Shown here: piece after piece, positions 17,128 to 27,058 of the stretch
Position numbering within the stretch: position 1 is the first letter of the stretch
How the letters are laid out: the number at the start of each line of letters is the position of its first letter
Made by a program: the position numbers and the translations under genes
Assembly: GCA_964646605.1 (NCBI GenBank)
Contig: CAZYEX010000119.1
Span: 7,454-71,453 of the forward strand
From: SBAX01 sp964646605
Lineage (GTDB): Bacteria; Planctomycetota; Phycisphaerae; UBA1845
Direction of reading: 5' to 3'
DNA: 64,000 bases
The notes under the pieces: model-generated
Databases searched by the model: none
Told to the model about the DNA's origin: nothing
What the model saw: only the letters and a program-made list of their open reading frames with translations

Positions 17128-19367
17128 CTCCGAGCTGTGGTCCCCGTCGCGGGGACCTCATTTTCGTTTTCCAGCAGGGCGGCTGCTCTCCGACTGCGAA
17201 GGTAAGTGCGCGGCGATTTGCGACCCAACGGCGATAGCTCTACGATCCACATCGAGTTGCCGCAGGTGATATGCCATCGATCCGTTTCCTCGGTTTCCTC
17301 CGCACGCCGAATGGAAGTGGAACCCCCCAGTCCGATCGCAGTGAACATTCTCTGCGCCGCACCGCACGCAAAGCGTGCCTCCAGAGTCGGAATCGCGACG
17401 CAGCGGTTGTAATACCGGGCGGCGTACCCGCAGATGCGCCCGTCGCCGTCGCGCCCGCGATTCACGGCAAACTCTGCGGGTGCGCGGGGATAACCCGCGA
17501 CGGAAAGTGAAACCAATCCATCGGGGAGAGTCAGTGTCACCGATTGACCGGGTTGCGAAACCTCGCATGGAACATCGGCGCAGTGCCAGCGCATGACCAC
17601 CGAGTGGGCGCCCGGAGCCCGCGTGGTGTCCACGACGATCCACAGATCCTCAGCCAATGCAACGACACACCGCCGATGTTCGATCCGACCGGTTCGCTTA
17701 TGATGCATGGTCCGCCGGCCTTCGAATACGGGCTCCGCCATGCTCTTCGTTTGAGGATCAAACGTACTACATTCGGCCTTCGGAAACGGAAGAAAAAGAA
17801 ACCGTGTAATCCACTCACCCCCGTCGTTATCGTTGACCTCGATGGTGTTGTGCGCCCGAGTCGAGCGAAAATACGCTTCGAGAGCGGGGTCAGATGGAAC
17901 GTAGTAGCGGAAGGTGCCGCAGTCGCAAAGTATGTTGATTCCCTTGTACCATAGGTCCACGTGGAGACTGTCGCAATGTCCCGGCCGTGTGCGGTACTCG
18001 TGGCATCGGATCATCGCCCAACTGTCGCGCCGACGAATGGTATAATACCCGCCACCCGAAAATGCCCGTGACCGCGCGACGAGGCGGTCATCCACGTCAT
18101 GCCGCAATGCCGCCTCGCCGAAAAGCCACACCAGCTCCTCGTCCCAGGGACCTGGCGGAAACCGATGCCGTCCAGTCGCCAGAACATGTGCCGATTGCAC
18201 AACAGGCCGAAAGTCGGAAAAGTCACACTCCGTCAAGGGCAGGACAAGCGCGCCGTCGCAGTTTCCGTAGTTGGGAACCCGACCCGTTACGCGATCCATC
18301 ATGTGAAAAAGAAACTCACCCGCCAGTCCGATTCTCTCGCGCACCGCGTCGTCCAACGGTCGGCCGGAGCATTCCGTCACTCGCCACGCCAACATCGCAA
18401 CGTGCAACATAACACGATGGTAAGTGAACGAATGCTGAATGTAACTTCCGTCGGAATTGACCTGGCGGGTGAGTTCCGCCGTAAATATTTTGCGTCCAAG
18501 ACGTTCCCAATTCGCCGATTCGCGGAATTCGGGGAAAAGTGAACCGATCAGTAGCAATCCACACGCTTCGGAGAGGGCATGATTGTTGTGTTGGGAAACT
18601 GCGTAGCGAATGTGCCGAGAAACGCGATACCCGGTTGCCCAAGCCAGTCGCGCGAATTGCAACCACCGCTGTGGCGTGGTCGCCGGATCCGCGGCGAGAC
18701 TCCAGAACGCAATGGCGATGGCTATGAAGCGGACGGAACTCTCCTGCCCACACTTCCATTGAAAGCCCTGAAATGGAGGACACGCATTCATCCAGGAATC
18801 GACCCAACGCCAGTAACATACGGCGGCGTCAAACGGGATACCATGCGCGCCGGCGCGAGCCAAGTCGAAGGCCCAGGCGGCACGCGACGGTTCCCATAAG
18901 ATGCGCGGATCGCCGTGCCGCGGTGAAAAATCGGGAATATCGCACCACGTCGAGCGGTCCTCAGCGCGTGCGTTGTCAAATGGGCTATCATACCAATCGA
19001 GCGTTCGCTGCGCTATCTGGTCGAAGAAGTAGATACACTGCCCCCTCTCTAGGAGGCGCAGGCGATCCTCCAAAGACGGAACGCGTTCGAATCGAGATCG
19101 CGCGGCGAAGGGCGGAAATCTGGGCGGAGCCCCAAGGGGGAAAAGAAATGGCGGCGGGTTGCTTGTTTTGAACCGTGCGTAGTCCTCAGGCGTCGTGGGC
19201 GTTCCCGGCCGGGCGATGTCTTCAAGCCTAAGGGAATCCCACGGACGAGGACTGAACTTGCGGCGAGTCATTCCCAGTCGGCGCTGAATGGCCAGAGACG
19301 TGCGCTGCAGTGCAAAGCCCGGTCCCAACCAGCGCACTACGGCGCACGCTTTGGAAAAGGAGATCAT
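17124..19367 (-). CDS. Heparinase II/III-family polysaccharide lyase-like protein
   Basis: 747 residues. The N-terminal half has the all-helical toroid features of heparinase II/III (Asp/Trp/His-rich repeats such as 'DWYDSPFDN', 'HGIPFDAAVCYWRWVDSWM', 'NNHALSEACGLLLIGSLFPEF'). The C-terminal half has the beta-sheet signature 'YYTIRRRDSWAMIRCHEYRTRPGHCDSLHVDLWYKG', with 'ARAHNTIEVN'-like RAHNTIEVND and 'H.R' residues typical of the family. Members cleave uronate-containing polysaccharides by beta-elimination. In polysaccharide operons they are often paired with the two-domain dehydrogenase found immediately upstream here, and the ATG overlaps that gene's stop by 4 nt (ATGA, 19364-19367), indicating translational coupling. 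No clear signal peptide is seen, so its compartment is unclear. It may trim or process the polysaccharide made by this locus. Confidence 0.85.
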   Translation of the reverse strand: MISFSKACAVVRWLGPGFALQRTSLAIQRRLGMTRRKFSPRPWDSLRLEDIARPGTPTTPEDYARFKTSNPPPFLFPLGAPPRFPPFAARSRFERVPSLEDRLRLLERGQCIYFFDQIAQRTLDWYDSPFDNARAEDRSTWCDIPDFSPRHGDPRILWEPSRAAWAFDLARAGAHGIPFDAAVCYWRWVDSWMNACPPFQGFQWKCGQESSVRFIAIAIAFWSLAADPATTPQRWLQFARLAWATGYRVSRHIRYAVSQHNNHALSEACGLLLIGSLFPEFRESANWERLGRKIFTAELTRQVNSDGSYIQHSFTYHRVMLHVAMLAWRVTECSGRPLDDAVRERIGLAGEFLFHMMDRVTGRVPNYGNCDGALVLPLTECDFSDFRPVVQSAHVLATGRHRFPPGPWDEELVWLFGEAALRHDVDDRLVARSRAFSGGGYYTIRRRDSWAMIRCHEYRTRPGHCDSLHVDLWYKGINILCDCGTFRYYVPSDPALEAYFRSTRAHNTIEVNDNDGGEWITRFLFLPFPKAECSTFDPQTKSMAEPVFEGRRTMHHKRTGRIEHRRCVVALAEDLWIVVDTTRAPGAHSVVMRWHCADVPCEVSQPGQSVTLTLPDGLVSLSVAGYPRAPAEFAVNRGRDGDGRICGYAARYYNRCVAIPTLEARFACGAAQRMFTAIGLGGSTSIRRAEETEETDRWHITCGNSMWIVELSPLGRKSPRTYLRSRRAAALLENENEVPATGTTARS

Positions 19368-21556
19368 GGAACCAAGACAAGGGGAAGCAGTTGCGCGGTG
19401 CTGGCAGCCGGACTCCCGTGCAACTCGACGGGGGCGCGCGTTTGAATGGAACGCACCGCAGCGAGCGATGCGGTGGTCACGACGTCGATTTCCTCGAAGG
19501 GAATCAGCGCCGGTCCGCCATCTCGAACACGGTCTAAGAACGCTTTGACCTCCTGCGTGTGACCCTTATCCTGCCGCAGCCGCATCTTAGGTACGCCGGG
19601 CCAGCCGTAGGCGCGCAGCTGTCGCCAATTGTCAATGAGAATCGCCCGACCCTCACTAAAGACCTCGATCTGTTCCTTGGGATAACTGGAGGGGCCATTG
19701 CTCCAGTAGTCAACCGTGCCAATGGATCCGTCTGCGAAGGTCAGAGAGAGCGTGATGGTGTCCGTCGGCGCATTCTTGTCCGCTGTGTCCATCGCCACGG
19801 TCTGCACACAGGTAATGGGATGTCCAACAAGGAACATCACCAGATCGATGAAATGACAAGCCTCACCCAGAATCCGTCCGCCACCGATGGAAGCATCCTG
19901 AACCCAATGGTCGTGCGGAATGCTCCCGGCATTGACACGCGCGCGGACCGCAATGGGTTGCGCCCGATCGGACAGCAATTGTTTGACCTTCCATGTATGC
20001 GGAGCGAAGCGTCGATTGAATCCGACCATCAGATGTAGGTGTGGGTTTTCCGTCGCGGCGCGGCGGACGCGGTCGAGTCCATCCTCCGAAATGGCGAGCG
20101 GCTTCTCGACGAACACGTTCTTTCCCGCATCGAGGGCCTCGGCGGCAAGGTCCGCGTGGTCGGCATGGCGGGTGGCGATGAACACCACATTGATCGCTTC
20201 ATTGCGCAAGAGTTCTTGGTAATCCGTAGTTGTGGTATGCGCGTCGAACCTCTTGGCGGCGCGCAGGCCGCTGATGCCGGCGGCACTGGCAATAGACTCG
20301 ATCGTCACACCGCAGTCTCTGATCGCGGGAATGAGTACGCGACTGGCGAAATTGCCGCTGCCGATCACACCCACTACCGGCCGGACCGATGGAGCCGATT
20401 GCGATTCGTGCCTTTTGACTGTCACGGACCGCTGCGTCGGCGCCGCGCCGTCGGAGTACGTCAACAGTACCCCCAGTGCGTCTGGATCATCGACTACTCG
20501 CTGATAGGCGGTTGACGCGTCGTTTTGAGGTAGACGGTGTGAAATGAGAGGCTCGACATCGAGACGTCCGCTCGCCAACGCCTCGAGAACCGCCTCGAAG
20601 TTCCGCGCGACCGTCCAGCGAACATAGGGTAGCGGATAATCGCGTCCACCGGATTCATGCGCGGGGTCGTGGCGACCAGGTCCATACGAGCAGGAAACCT
20701 GGAAGGTCAATTCCTTTTCATAGAAATCGGCGCGACGAAGATTCAAGCCGACCACGCCGACCAGGACGATGCGTCCGCGCTTACGGCACATCTGCGCCGC
20801 TTGGTGAATGATGTCATCCGTCGCCGCCGAGGCCGCAATCACAACCCCGTCCACTCCACGCCCCCCGGCGAAGGCGTGCGCCGCGGAAACGGGATCCGTG
20901 CCCGGGTTGACGCTGACGGTGCGAAAACCGAACCGCCTCCCAAGCTCGCACCGCTGGGGGTTGGTATCCGTGGCGAGTACCTCGCACCCGTGGGCGCGAA
21001 GGAATTGCGCGACCAACATGCCGACCAGGCCCAATCCGATGACCGCGAACTTCTCGCCGAAGCTCGGCTGGGTGAGACGGACGCTGTGAAGTGCGATTGC
21101 CCCGAGCACGGTGAACGCCGCGACGTCATCCTCGACTCCGTCGGGAACGCTCGCCGCCAATGTCGCAGGCACGTGGACGATCTCGGCGTGCGGTCCGTTC
21201 GATGCGACGCGATCTCCGACGCGGAATCCGCCGACCGTCGGACCGACCTCGATCACGCGTCCGACGTTGCAGTATCCCAACGGCAGCGGCTCGTCGAGTC
21301 GGGCGAAGACGGCCTCCAGCGTGGGCAGCAGTCCGTCGGTGCGAATCTTGTCGAGCACCTGACGGACTTTCTCGGGTTGGGCGCGGGCTTTTCCGATCAG
21401 GCCGGCATGCCCGAACTCGACCAACGACCGTTCCGTTCCCGCGGAGATCAGACTTCGCCTCGTTTGGATTAAGAGGTGACCGGGTCGAACTAGCGGACAG
21501 GGAACCTCCGCCAGCTCGATCTGCCCGGTACGCAGGTTTTGCAAAACTTGCTTCAC
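19364..21556 (-). CDS. Two-domain oxidoreductase: zinc-type alcohol dehydrogenase fused to a Gfo/Idh/MocA dehydrogenase
   Basis: 730 residues. Residues 1 to about 370 are a medium-chain (zinc-type) dehydrogenase: GroES-like start (SAGTERSLVEFG), substrate region 'LGYCNVGRV.EVG..V.GF..GDRVA', and the nucleotide-binding motif 'VIGLGLVGMLVAQF'. Residues about 395-730 are a Gfo/Idh/MocA enzyme: 'VGVIGSGNFASRVLIPAI' Rossmann motif, 'VFIATRHADHADLAAEAL', catalytic-type EKPL, and 'GG.RILGEACHFIDL' in the second domain. The fusion is common in bacterial polysaccharide loci next to a heparinase II/III-like gene, as here. It probably oxidises/reduces a sugar or nucleotide sugar during glycan assembly; the real substrate is not known. 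It overlaps the lyase gene by 4 nt, and 83 nt separate it from the glycosyltransferase gene upstream. Confidence 0.85.
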   Translation of the reverse strand: MKQVLQNLRTGQIELAEVPCPLVRPGHLLIQTRRSLISAGTERSLVEFGHAGLIGKARAQPEKVRQVLDKIRTDGLLPTLEAVFARLDEPLPLGYCNVGRVIEVGPTVGGFRVGDRVASNGPHAEIVHVPATLAASVPDGVEDDVAAFTVLGAIALHSVRLTQPSFGEKFAVIGLGLVGMLVAQFLRAHGCEVLATDTNPQRCELGRRFGFRTVSVNPGTDPVSAAHAFAGGRGVDGVVIAASAATDDIIHQAAQMCRKRGRIVLVGVVGLNLRRADFYEKELTFQVSCSYGPGRHDPAHESGGRDYPLPYVRWTVARNFEAVLEALASGRLDVEPLISHRLPQNDASTAYQRVVDDPDALGVLLTYSDGAAPTQRSVTVKRHESQSAPSVRPVVGVIGSGNFASRVLIPAIRDCGVTIESIASAAGISGLRAAKRFDAHTTTTDYQELLRNEAINVVFIATRHADHADLAAEALDAGKNVFVEKPLAISEDGLDRVRRAATENPHLHLMVGFNRRFAPHTWKVKQLLSDRAQPIAVRARVNAGSIPHDHWVQDASIGGGRILGEACHFIDLVMFLVGHPITCVQTVAMDTADKNAPTDTITLSLTFADGSIGTVDYWSNGPSSYPKEQIEVFSEGRAILIDNWRQLRAYGWPGVPKMRLRQDKGHTQEVKAFLDRVRDGGPALIPFEEIDVVTTASLAAVRSIQTRAPVELHGSPAASTAQLLPLVLVP

Positions 21557-21639
21557 GGATTAGCGGTTCCGTCGCGGCGCCGCGAACCGTCGCGCCGCCC
21601 CAATCATCGTAGCCTCAGTTGCCGGTCAACGTCGAGCCG

Positions 21640-22863
21640 TCAAAGCGTGGCGGCCTCAGCCATCCCCACCGGACCCGACGGAGCCCCGGCCAACACATTC
21701 TCAATCTCGGTCATCGCATCGGACACAATGCTGTCCCAGTCGCGGAAAAACAGGCGGATTCGCTCCTCCCCGGCCTTGACCAGCGTGTCCCGTAGCGTGG
21801 GCGAGTCGCGGAGTTGCACGATCGCGTCCCGAATCGAGGCCGGGTCGCGCGGATCGAAATAACGCGCCGCGGGCCCGCACACGTCCCGAGCGAAGTCCAA
21901 ATCGCTGGTCAAGATCGGTCTCCGAAATTGCATGGCTTCGAGGTACGTTCCGCTGAACGACTCAAGGAGTGTGGGTAGGATCAATCCGCTGCTATGCGCG
22001 AAGTAGCCGGCGAGTTCCGATTGCGGAACAGGGCCGACGTTCAACAGGTGCTCGTTCAACCCGGCGCCACGAAGCCGCGAGAGGAACCGTCTCGCCAAGG
22101 GATGGTCGCTCTCCTGTACCGTCAGGACGACGGTGACATCGGATAGCTCGGAGCGGAACCGCTCAAACACGTCAAAGAATACCTCGAGGTTCTTGTGAGC
22201 GTAATAGCGTGTCAGGCAAAACAGTACGAACCGTCCGCTCGGCGCTTCCAGAACGCGCGGGACGGCGCTCTGGTCGCCCTGAAGCGTCAATCGGGAAACC
22301 GCGTTAGGCATGACCGCCACGCGTCCGCGAAACTCATAGGTTCTTCGGAAACGGTCACAGGCCGTCTTCGTTTGGCAAAAAACGACCTGGACCGAGCCCA
22401 AGGAGCGCCGCAAACGGCGCCGACCCAGAACGTTCTGCAACCGGTATCGAAGCATCTCCGTCTGGTAGAACTCGGGTCCATAGAAATAGTGCGGCTTGTG
22501 AACGAGGACCGCTTGCGTACACGAAGCGCCCCGAAGGCCGAAGTTCCCAAGTCCCCAGATGACGTCGGGCCGAAACTCGCGCACCCTTGCCGGAATGGTG
22601 AACGACTCGAAAAGATGTTGCCGCACCCACCCTCGCCCGCGCTCGAAGTAACGACAATCGGCGTGGGGCGGCTTCTCTACGGATTCGTAGCCGACATCCT
22701 CCGGCATGAGCAAAAGATACTCGTGCTGCGGCCGCACGCGGGACAACGACGCAATCACGTTCTTGCCCACGGAAAGACCGCCCGCGGCGCGCAGGTTGTG
22801 AGCGAGGATGACCACCCGCAGCGGATCCTGTTCGCGATGTAACTCCGCCGTCCCTTGCCGCAT
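21640..22863 (-). CDS. GT4-family glycosyltransferase
   Basis: 407 residues from ATG 22863, chosen because AGGAA lies 8 nt upstream; the open frame runs 20 codons further to ATG 22923 without a ribosome binding site. GT-B fold features: the N-terminal 'VVILAHNLRAAGGLSVGKNVIASL' resembles the acceptor-side glycine loop, 'RFVLFCLTRYYAHKNLEVFFDVFERF' is the start of the nucleotide-binding domain, and 'ESFSGTYLEAM' holds the E-x7-E motif of retaining GT4 enzymes. Cytoplasmic, probably adding one sugar to the lipid-linked repeat unit of this locus. Donor and acceptor cannot be told from sequence. It lies in a same-strand series with another GT4 gene upstream and the two-domain dehydrogenase downstream. 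Confidence 0.85.
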   Translation of the reverse strand: MRQGTAELHREQDPLRVVILAHNLRAAGGLSVGKNVIASLSRVRPQHEYLLLMPEDVGYESVEKPPHADCRYFERGRGWVRQHLFESFTIPARVREFRPDVIWGLGNFGLRGASCTQAVLVHKPHYFYGPEFYQTEMLRYRLQNVLGRRRLRRSLGSVQVVFCQTKTACDRFRRTYEFRGRVAVMPNAVSRLTLQGDQSAVPRVLEAPSGRFVLFCLTRYYAHKNLEVFFDVFERFRSELSDVTVVLTVQESDHPLARRFLSRLRGAGLNEHLLNVGPVPQSELAGYFAHSSGLILPTLLESFSGTYLEAMQFRRPILTSDLDFARDVCGPAARYFDPRDPASIRDAIVQLRDSPTLRDTLVKAGEERIRLFFRDWDSIVSDAMTEIENVLAGAPSGPVGMAEAATL

Positions 22864-22947
22864 GTGTTTGTTCCTGCGATCCATCCTCGGCGAAACCATC
22901 CGCTGGGTCTTTTTCTCGCCCACGCCCGTTGTGGCATTATGGATCGG

Positions 22948-24090
22948 CTAGTGATCCTTTGTCAGTCCTTCAAGCAAACCCAACATCCGTCCGCCGACCG
23001 CGTCAAAAGAGTAATGATGATCGACCCATTGCCGAGATTTCGCCCGTAGGTCGTCGGCAACCCGCCCGTTCTCGAGGATCAAGACAATGTGCCGTGCCAT
23101 GGCGCGAAAATCACCAATGTCGCAAACCAGCGCCGTCCCCGCCTGCTCTGCCTCCCAGGCGACTCCGACGCGCGTGGAGACCGTCGGCGTGCCAACGCAA
23201 AACGCCTCGGTGAGTGCTTTGCCATAGGTCTCTCCCTCGGAAGAAAACACATGTATATCGGCTGCCTTCAGCAAGGGAGGAATGGCCTCCTGTCGCACGA
23301 GGGACTCCGTAAACATGACATGGTGCTTGAGGCCCAATTCCGCAACCAGCGGCCGCAGCGGACCACAACTGAACCGACCGGGACAACAGAGAAACACCTC
23401 CCGGAAACGCTCTCTGACCAATGCCGTCGCGCGAAGAAGGGTATCGTGCCGCTTCGCGGGAAGCAAGGACGCCGGATACACCAGGACCGGGCGACCGGCT
23501 GCCTTGGCCTGTGCGACCGCCGCGAATTCCTTGGAAAGAGGCATCTCTGCCGTGCGTCTCCACCACTCCACATCAATCGGTGTTGGGACGATGCGAGTGA
23601 AATCATCGCGCAGGCCCGCCGCCTGCATCTGCCGTCGTTCCAATTCACACTGAATCCAGACTTGGTCGGCCAGCCTGTTGACTGACCACGCGGCCAAGCG
23701 GCGTGCCCATCTCGCATATCGCGTTGTATTGCGAACGCTCTGCAACCACCAGACCATTCGCGGTCCGCCGCGTCGGAAGTACCTTCTCTCCGCTAAATGG
23801 CCGACCGTCGTAATCAGCGCCACGTCGGGTTGAAGGGACTCACACAGTCGGCCTAAATCTCCCGACGGGCGCAGGAGTTGGGGCAATCCCGTGCGGTGCA
23901 ACGACGGCACATCGAAAAACGGGATCTCCGCGGCCGCGAGCGAAGTCAACAGACCGGGAGTGGCCTCGCCATCGCAACCCGTCATGATCACGTCCACACC
24001 CTGGCGCCTCATCCACAGCGCTAATTGGACAAATTGAAACGCCAGTCCAAGCCCTGGTGTCGATCCCGTGATAAGAACCTTGAGCGGCAT
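22948..24090 (-). CDS. GT4-family glycosyltransferase (second)
   Basis: 380 residues with a GT-B layout: 'VLITGSTPGLGLAFQFVQLALWMRRQGVDVIMTG' at the start, 'GRPVLVYPASLLPAKRHDTLLRATALV' opening the C-terminal domain, and 'EGETYGKALTEAFCVGTPTV' with an E-x7-E pair, all typical of GT4 retaining glycosyltransferases. It starts 18 nt after the stop of the flippase gene, supporting co-transcription. No strong Shine-Dalgarno sequence precedes the ATG, so translation may depend on coupling. Expected role: cytoplasmic transfer of a sugar to the growing lipid-linked oligosaccharide. Sugar specificity unknown. Confidence 0.85.
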   Translation of the reverse strand: MPLKVLITGSTPGLGLAFQFVQLALWMRRQGVDVIMTGCDGEATPGLLTSLAAAEIPFFDVPSLHRTGLPQLLRPSGDLGRLCESLQPDVALITTVGHLAERRYFRRGGPRMVWWLQSVRNTTRYARWARRLAAWSVNRLADQVWIQCELERRQMQAAGLRDDFTRIVPTPIDVEWWRRTAEMPLSKEFAAVAQAKAAGRPVLVYPASLLPAKRHDTLLRATALVRERFREVFLCCPGRFSCGPLRPLVAELGLKHHVMFTESLVRQEAIPPLLKAADIHVFSSEGETYGKALTEAFCVGTPTVSTRVGVAWEAEQAGTALVCDIGDFRAMARHIVLILENGRVADDLRAKSRQWVDHHYSFDAVGGRMLGLLEGLTKDH

Positions 24091-24108
24091 GGGTATCTTG
24101 GTCGGCGC

Positions 24109-25521
24109 TTACCTCGCGCCATCCTCATTTGTTAAGGTCGCCAATCGTGATGCGCGTCTCGTTGTCTGTATGAGCGCCAGGCACCCGCCCGGACCCGCGC
24201 AAACAAGAATCGTATAGAGAATGCCACCAACCAAGACGCCGACCGCGGCTCCGGCAACTCCATAGCTGCGAATCGCGAACCAGCATACCGGGACGACAAT
24301 GAGCCCGCCGACAACTCGAAAGGCGAGCGTGACTCCCATCCGCTGATGTACCGCAAAGAATGACTGAAGCAGCAGCCCTAGACACTGCATGAAGCGCGCC
24401 CCAGCCAGGCACAAGACAATGCCCTGCGGTAGGACGAAATCGACATTAGTCAGAAGGCGCATGAGCTTTTCGCCCCACAGCCAGTATATGGGAAGCGCGG
24501 CAAGGCCGAACGCAAGGTAGGCGCATGCGCTTGCCAAGAGAACCCGATCCGCAGCCCAAAGACGACTCGGTTCGCTTCCATCGCCCGCGCGTTGGTACGC
24601 GATGGGAACCGCCAGTCCGTTAAAGATCGCGGAGAACAACATATAGGGTATTCCGCAGACCTGGTACGTCGCGACGTACGCACCCACGGAGTTCAAATCG
24701 AGCTGAATACCCAGGATATACCGTTCGGAAAAACTCTGCACCCACTGGCACATGAGGAGAAGCCCATACGGGATGCCAAAAGTAACAATCGTACGCCGCA
24801 GCTGCGAAGCCTCGCCCGTGGGGATTAGCAGCATGTGACGCACCATCGGTGCCGTGCCGATGATTGCCAACATAGCCGCCGCGGCAGCATACGCACCCAA
24901 CGCGGTCGCAGTAGAGTCCCGCCAAGCGTAGGCTGCACAAGCCACCAGAACCGTCTGCAAGGCAATGAACCCTAGGTTCTGGAAGGCGGAGCCTCGGCGA
25001 TCCCGTTGTAGATCCGCAAGCTCGACACCCAGGGCACGCCAGCGGTTGGTCAGGAACAGGAAGGCCGTCGCGAGGGCCGTCCACGCTCCGATGCCGAGAT
25101 AGGTGGACAATTGTCGCGTAGAGACGGCGACGACGAGCGCGAGAATGAGAGTGACGCTCGCGTACCAGCGAAGAAAGGAGAGATTCAATGAACGCGCCGC
25201 ACCGCGGGCCTGCGCAGCCGAAAGTGACCGATAATAGGCATGGGCGATGGGCATGGCGGCAACGTCCGTGAGTAGTCCCACGGCGGTCAGGGCGAGGTTG
25301 TATTCCCCAAAGGCCGCGGGAGTCATCAGAGACGTAAGGAGCTTAAGGCCGACAAAGACGAGAAGGAATTCAACAACTTTGTGTCCGACCACCCACGCGG
25401 CCTCCCGCCGCAGTCGGTCGCTACCGAACAGCTCGGCGGTAAGTGCGAGCATCGTCCGGCTGAGGGATGCGACGAGGGCGGTCGACCGCGCCGGGATTGG
25501 TTGCGAACTGCCCACTTTCAT
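24109..25521 (-). CDS. Wzx-like oligosaccharide flippase / polysaccharide biosynthesis membrane protein
   Basis: 470 residues with about 12 predicted membrane segments, beginning after a 40-residue cytoplasmic stretch. 'FLLVFVGLKLLTSLMTPAAFGEYNLALTAV' is the typical first-helix pattern of the polysaccharide exporter (PST/Wzx, MOP superfamily), and C-terminal segments such as 'GVAGAAVGVLVGGILYTI' fit the same fold. Such proteins flip undecaprenyl-linked repeat units to the periplasmic face of the inner membrane. Position directly after the Wzy-like gene (48 nt gap) and before the GT genes supports a Wzx/Wzy-dependent pathway. Family assignment is good; the exact substrate is unknown. Confidence 0.8.
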   Translation of the reverse strand: MKVGSSQPIPARSTALVASLSRTMLALTAELFGSDRLRREAAWVVGHKVVEFLLVFVGLKLLTSLMTPAAFGEYNLALTAVGLLTDVAAMPIAHAYYRSLSAAQARGAARSLNLSFLRWYASVTLILALVVAVSTRQLSTYLGIGAWTALATAFLFLTNRWRALGVELADLQRDRRGSAFQNLGFIALQTVLVACAAYAWRDSTATALGAYAAAAAMLAIIGTAPMVRHMLLIPTGEASQLRRTIVTFGIPYGLLLMCQWVQSFSERYILGIQLDLNSVGAYVATYQVCGIPYMLFSAIFNGLAVPIAYQRAGDGSEPSRLWAADRVLLASACAYLAFGLAALPIYWLWGEKLMRLLTNVDFVLPQGIVLCLAGARFMQCLGLLLQSFFAVHQRMGVTLAFRVVGGLIVVPVCWFAIRSYGVAGAAVGVLVGGILYTILVCAGPGGCLALIQTTRRASRLATLTNEDGAR

Positions 25522-25568
25522 GCGTGTACCGTGACGCCCGCCTCACGCGGCGTAACTGCTTTGTTCCA

Positions 25569-26960
25569 TCATCTGGCCCGTAGCGGAATGGATGAATGGA
25601 AGGCCGACTGCGAGGCGGAGGCATTCCCAACGCTTCGAACACCGGAACTTGGCCGGGCCGCAAATGAAAACCCGCACAGTCGGCCCAGAACCCATAGAAT
25701 CACCAATGTCCACACACCCATGAGAAAAACCTCATACGGTTGGCCGCGCACTGCGAGCAGCGCAAGCCGCGCATAGAGTGCCCCAATGGACACAAACCAA
25801 AGCAGGCTTGTACGCACCTTCCATTGTACCAGTCCGAATACGGCCCCGTTGAAGAACATCAGCAGAATCCCCGGCCAACCCCAAAAATTGATGTAGCCGT
25901 CGCCCATCATGGTCGGTGGAATGGTGGTCAACTCTCTGGCGCTTCCTGGCTCCACCATCGCCGCAAACACCATGTTCGGATCCTCGGGTTTGATGTTCGC
26001 AAAGTACCTCCTCGGCAGAAAAAACACCAGAAGTCGTCTATACGCCGCACCATGTAGGAATGGATGCCGATCGGGAAAGTACTCCACGGCCGCGACCAGA
26101 AACTCATGGTAGTTGAGCGGGTCCCTGGATAGAGCCCCTTGGTAGGTAGCGGGAGACACAATGGTCGATAGCATCTCTCCGTAGGTCTGACGAGACATGC
26201 TGCGCCGAACATCATAGAGGGCGACGCTAAGCACCAGCATTCCGAAGGCGGCGGCGGCGACGCCGAGCCCGCGCGGAACGGATACTTTGCGTCGCAGAGT
26301 ATATCCCATGACCAAAGCACCGAGTAGCCCCATCGAATTGGCTCGACTGCCCTGACTAGCCAAGAAAAGGAGAGCCGCCATTCCCACAGCGTACAGGGTG
26401 CCGGCAACCATGTATCTTCGAGGTAAGAAGAACCCCACGAAACCCGGAACAATGGAAAGCACTACGAAGTATTGCGCGATCGCGGCTGCATAGTGTTCTT
26501 CATAGGTGCGAGCGGCAAAGCGAGCTTGCTGAAATACCTCCCAAACTCCCGTGCCCGTGGCGAGGACGGATACGGCCCAAGCTGCGAAGCCGACGAATGT
26601 GCAAAGCCAAAAGAGTCGGCGGAGCAGGGTCTGCCCCTGCGGCATGTTGAGGGTCGACGACAGCTCCGCGGACAAGCCGAAAAAACGAGGTCGTGCAAAC
26701 TCGTACAAACGCCATCCCAACGAAAACAGAATCACGCCAACCAAGGCCAGGAGAGCGGCGTGCAGTCGACTTCGCTCGGAAAACTGGGCCAAGTGCATCC
26801 ACGACGGAGTAAGGGCGGGCACTAGTCCGTGAATCAGGCCCAATGATGCAAACATGAGGAACTTCGGAAACCGTCCGCGCAGATCCATTACGGCGCTGAC
26901 GCATTCGCCTGCGCACCACCCGGCGGTCAACAGATGAATGAGTACAATCACGACCTGCAT
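25569..26960 (-). CDS. Wzy-like oligosaccharide repeat-unit polymerase (membrane protein)
   Basis: 463 residues with about 11 hydrophobic segments and a large polar loop (about 270-350) containing 'SRDPLNYHEFLVAAVEYFP' and 'MMGDGYINFWGWPGILLMFFNG'. The 'GDGY.NFG..G' pattern near the end of the large loop recurs in O-antigen polymerase-like (OAG/oligosaccharide repeat unit polymerase) proteins. Sequence identity in this family is always low, so the call rests on topology plus context: the gene sits between a flippase gene downstream and a glycosidase-like gene upstream. It would polymerise lipid-linked repeat units on the periplasmic side. AGGAA lies 11 nt before the ATG. The last 30 residues are polar and low-complexity. 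Confidence 0.65.
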   Translation of the reverse strand: MQVVIVLIHLLTAGWCAGECVSAVMDLRGRFPKFLMFASLGLIHGLVPALTPSWMHLAQFSERSRLHAALLALVGVILFSLGWRLYEFARPRFFGLSAELSSTLNMPQGQTLLRRLFWLCTFVGFAAWAVSVLATGTGVWEVFQQARFAARTYEEHYAAAIAQYFVVLSIVPGFVGFFLPRRYMVAGTLYAVGMAALLFLASQGSRANSMGLLGALVMGYTLRRKVSVPRGLGVAAAAFGMLVLSVALYDVRRSMSRQTYGEMLSTIVSPATYQGALSRDPLNYHEFLVAAVEYFPDRHPFLHGAAYRRLLVFFLPRRYFANIKPEDPNMVFAAMVEPGSARELTTIPPTMMGDGYINFWGWPGILLMFFNGAVFGLVQWKVRTSLLWFVSIGALYARLALLAVRGQPYEVFLMGVWTLVILWVLGRLCGFSFAARPSSGVRSVGNASASQSAFHSSIPLRAR

Positions 26961-27058
26961 AGACTCACTGATTCCTGTCCAGAACCCAGTCTGCCCGGCG
27001 TTGCGTGGTCACTAATCCGAACATCCCATAAACGGGCGCCATTCACTGAACGCCGTCG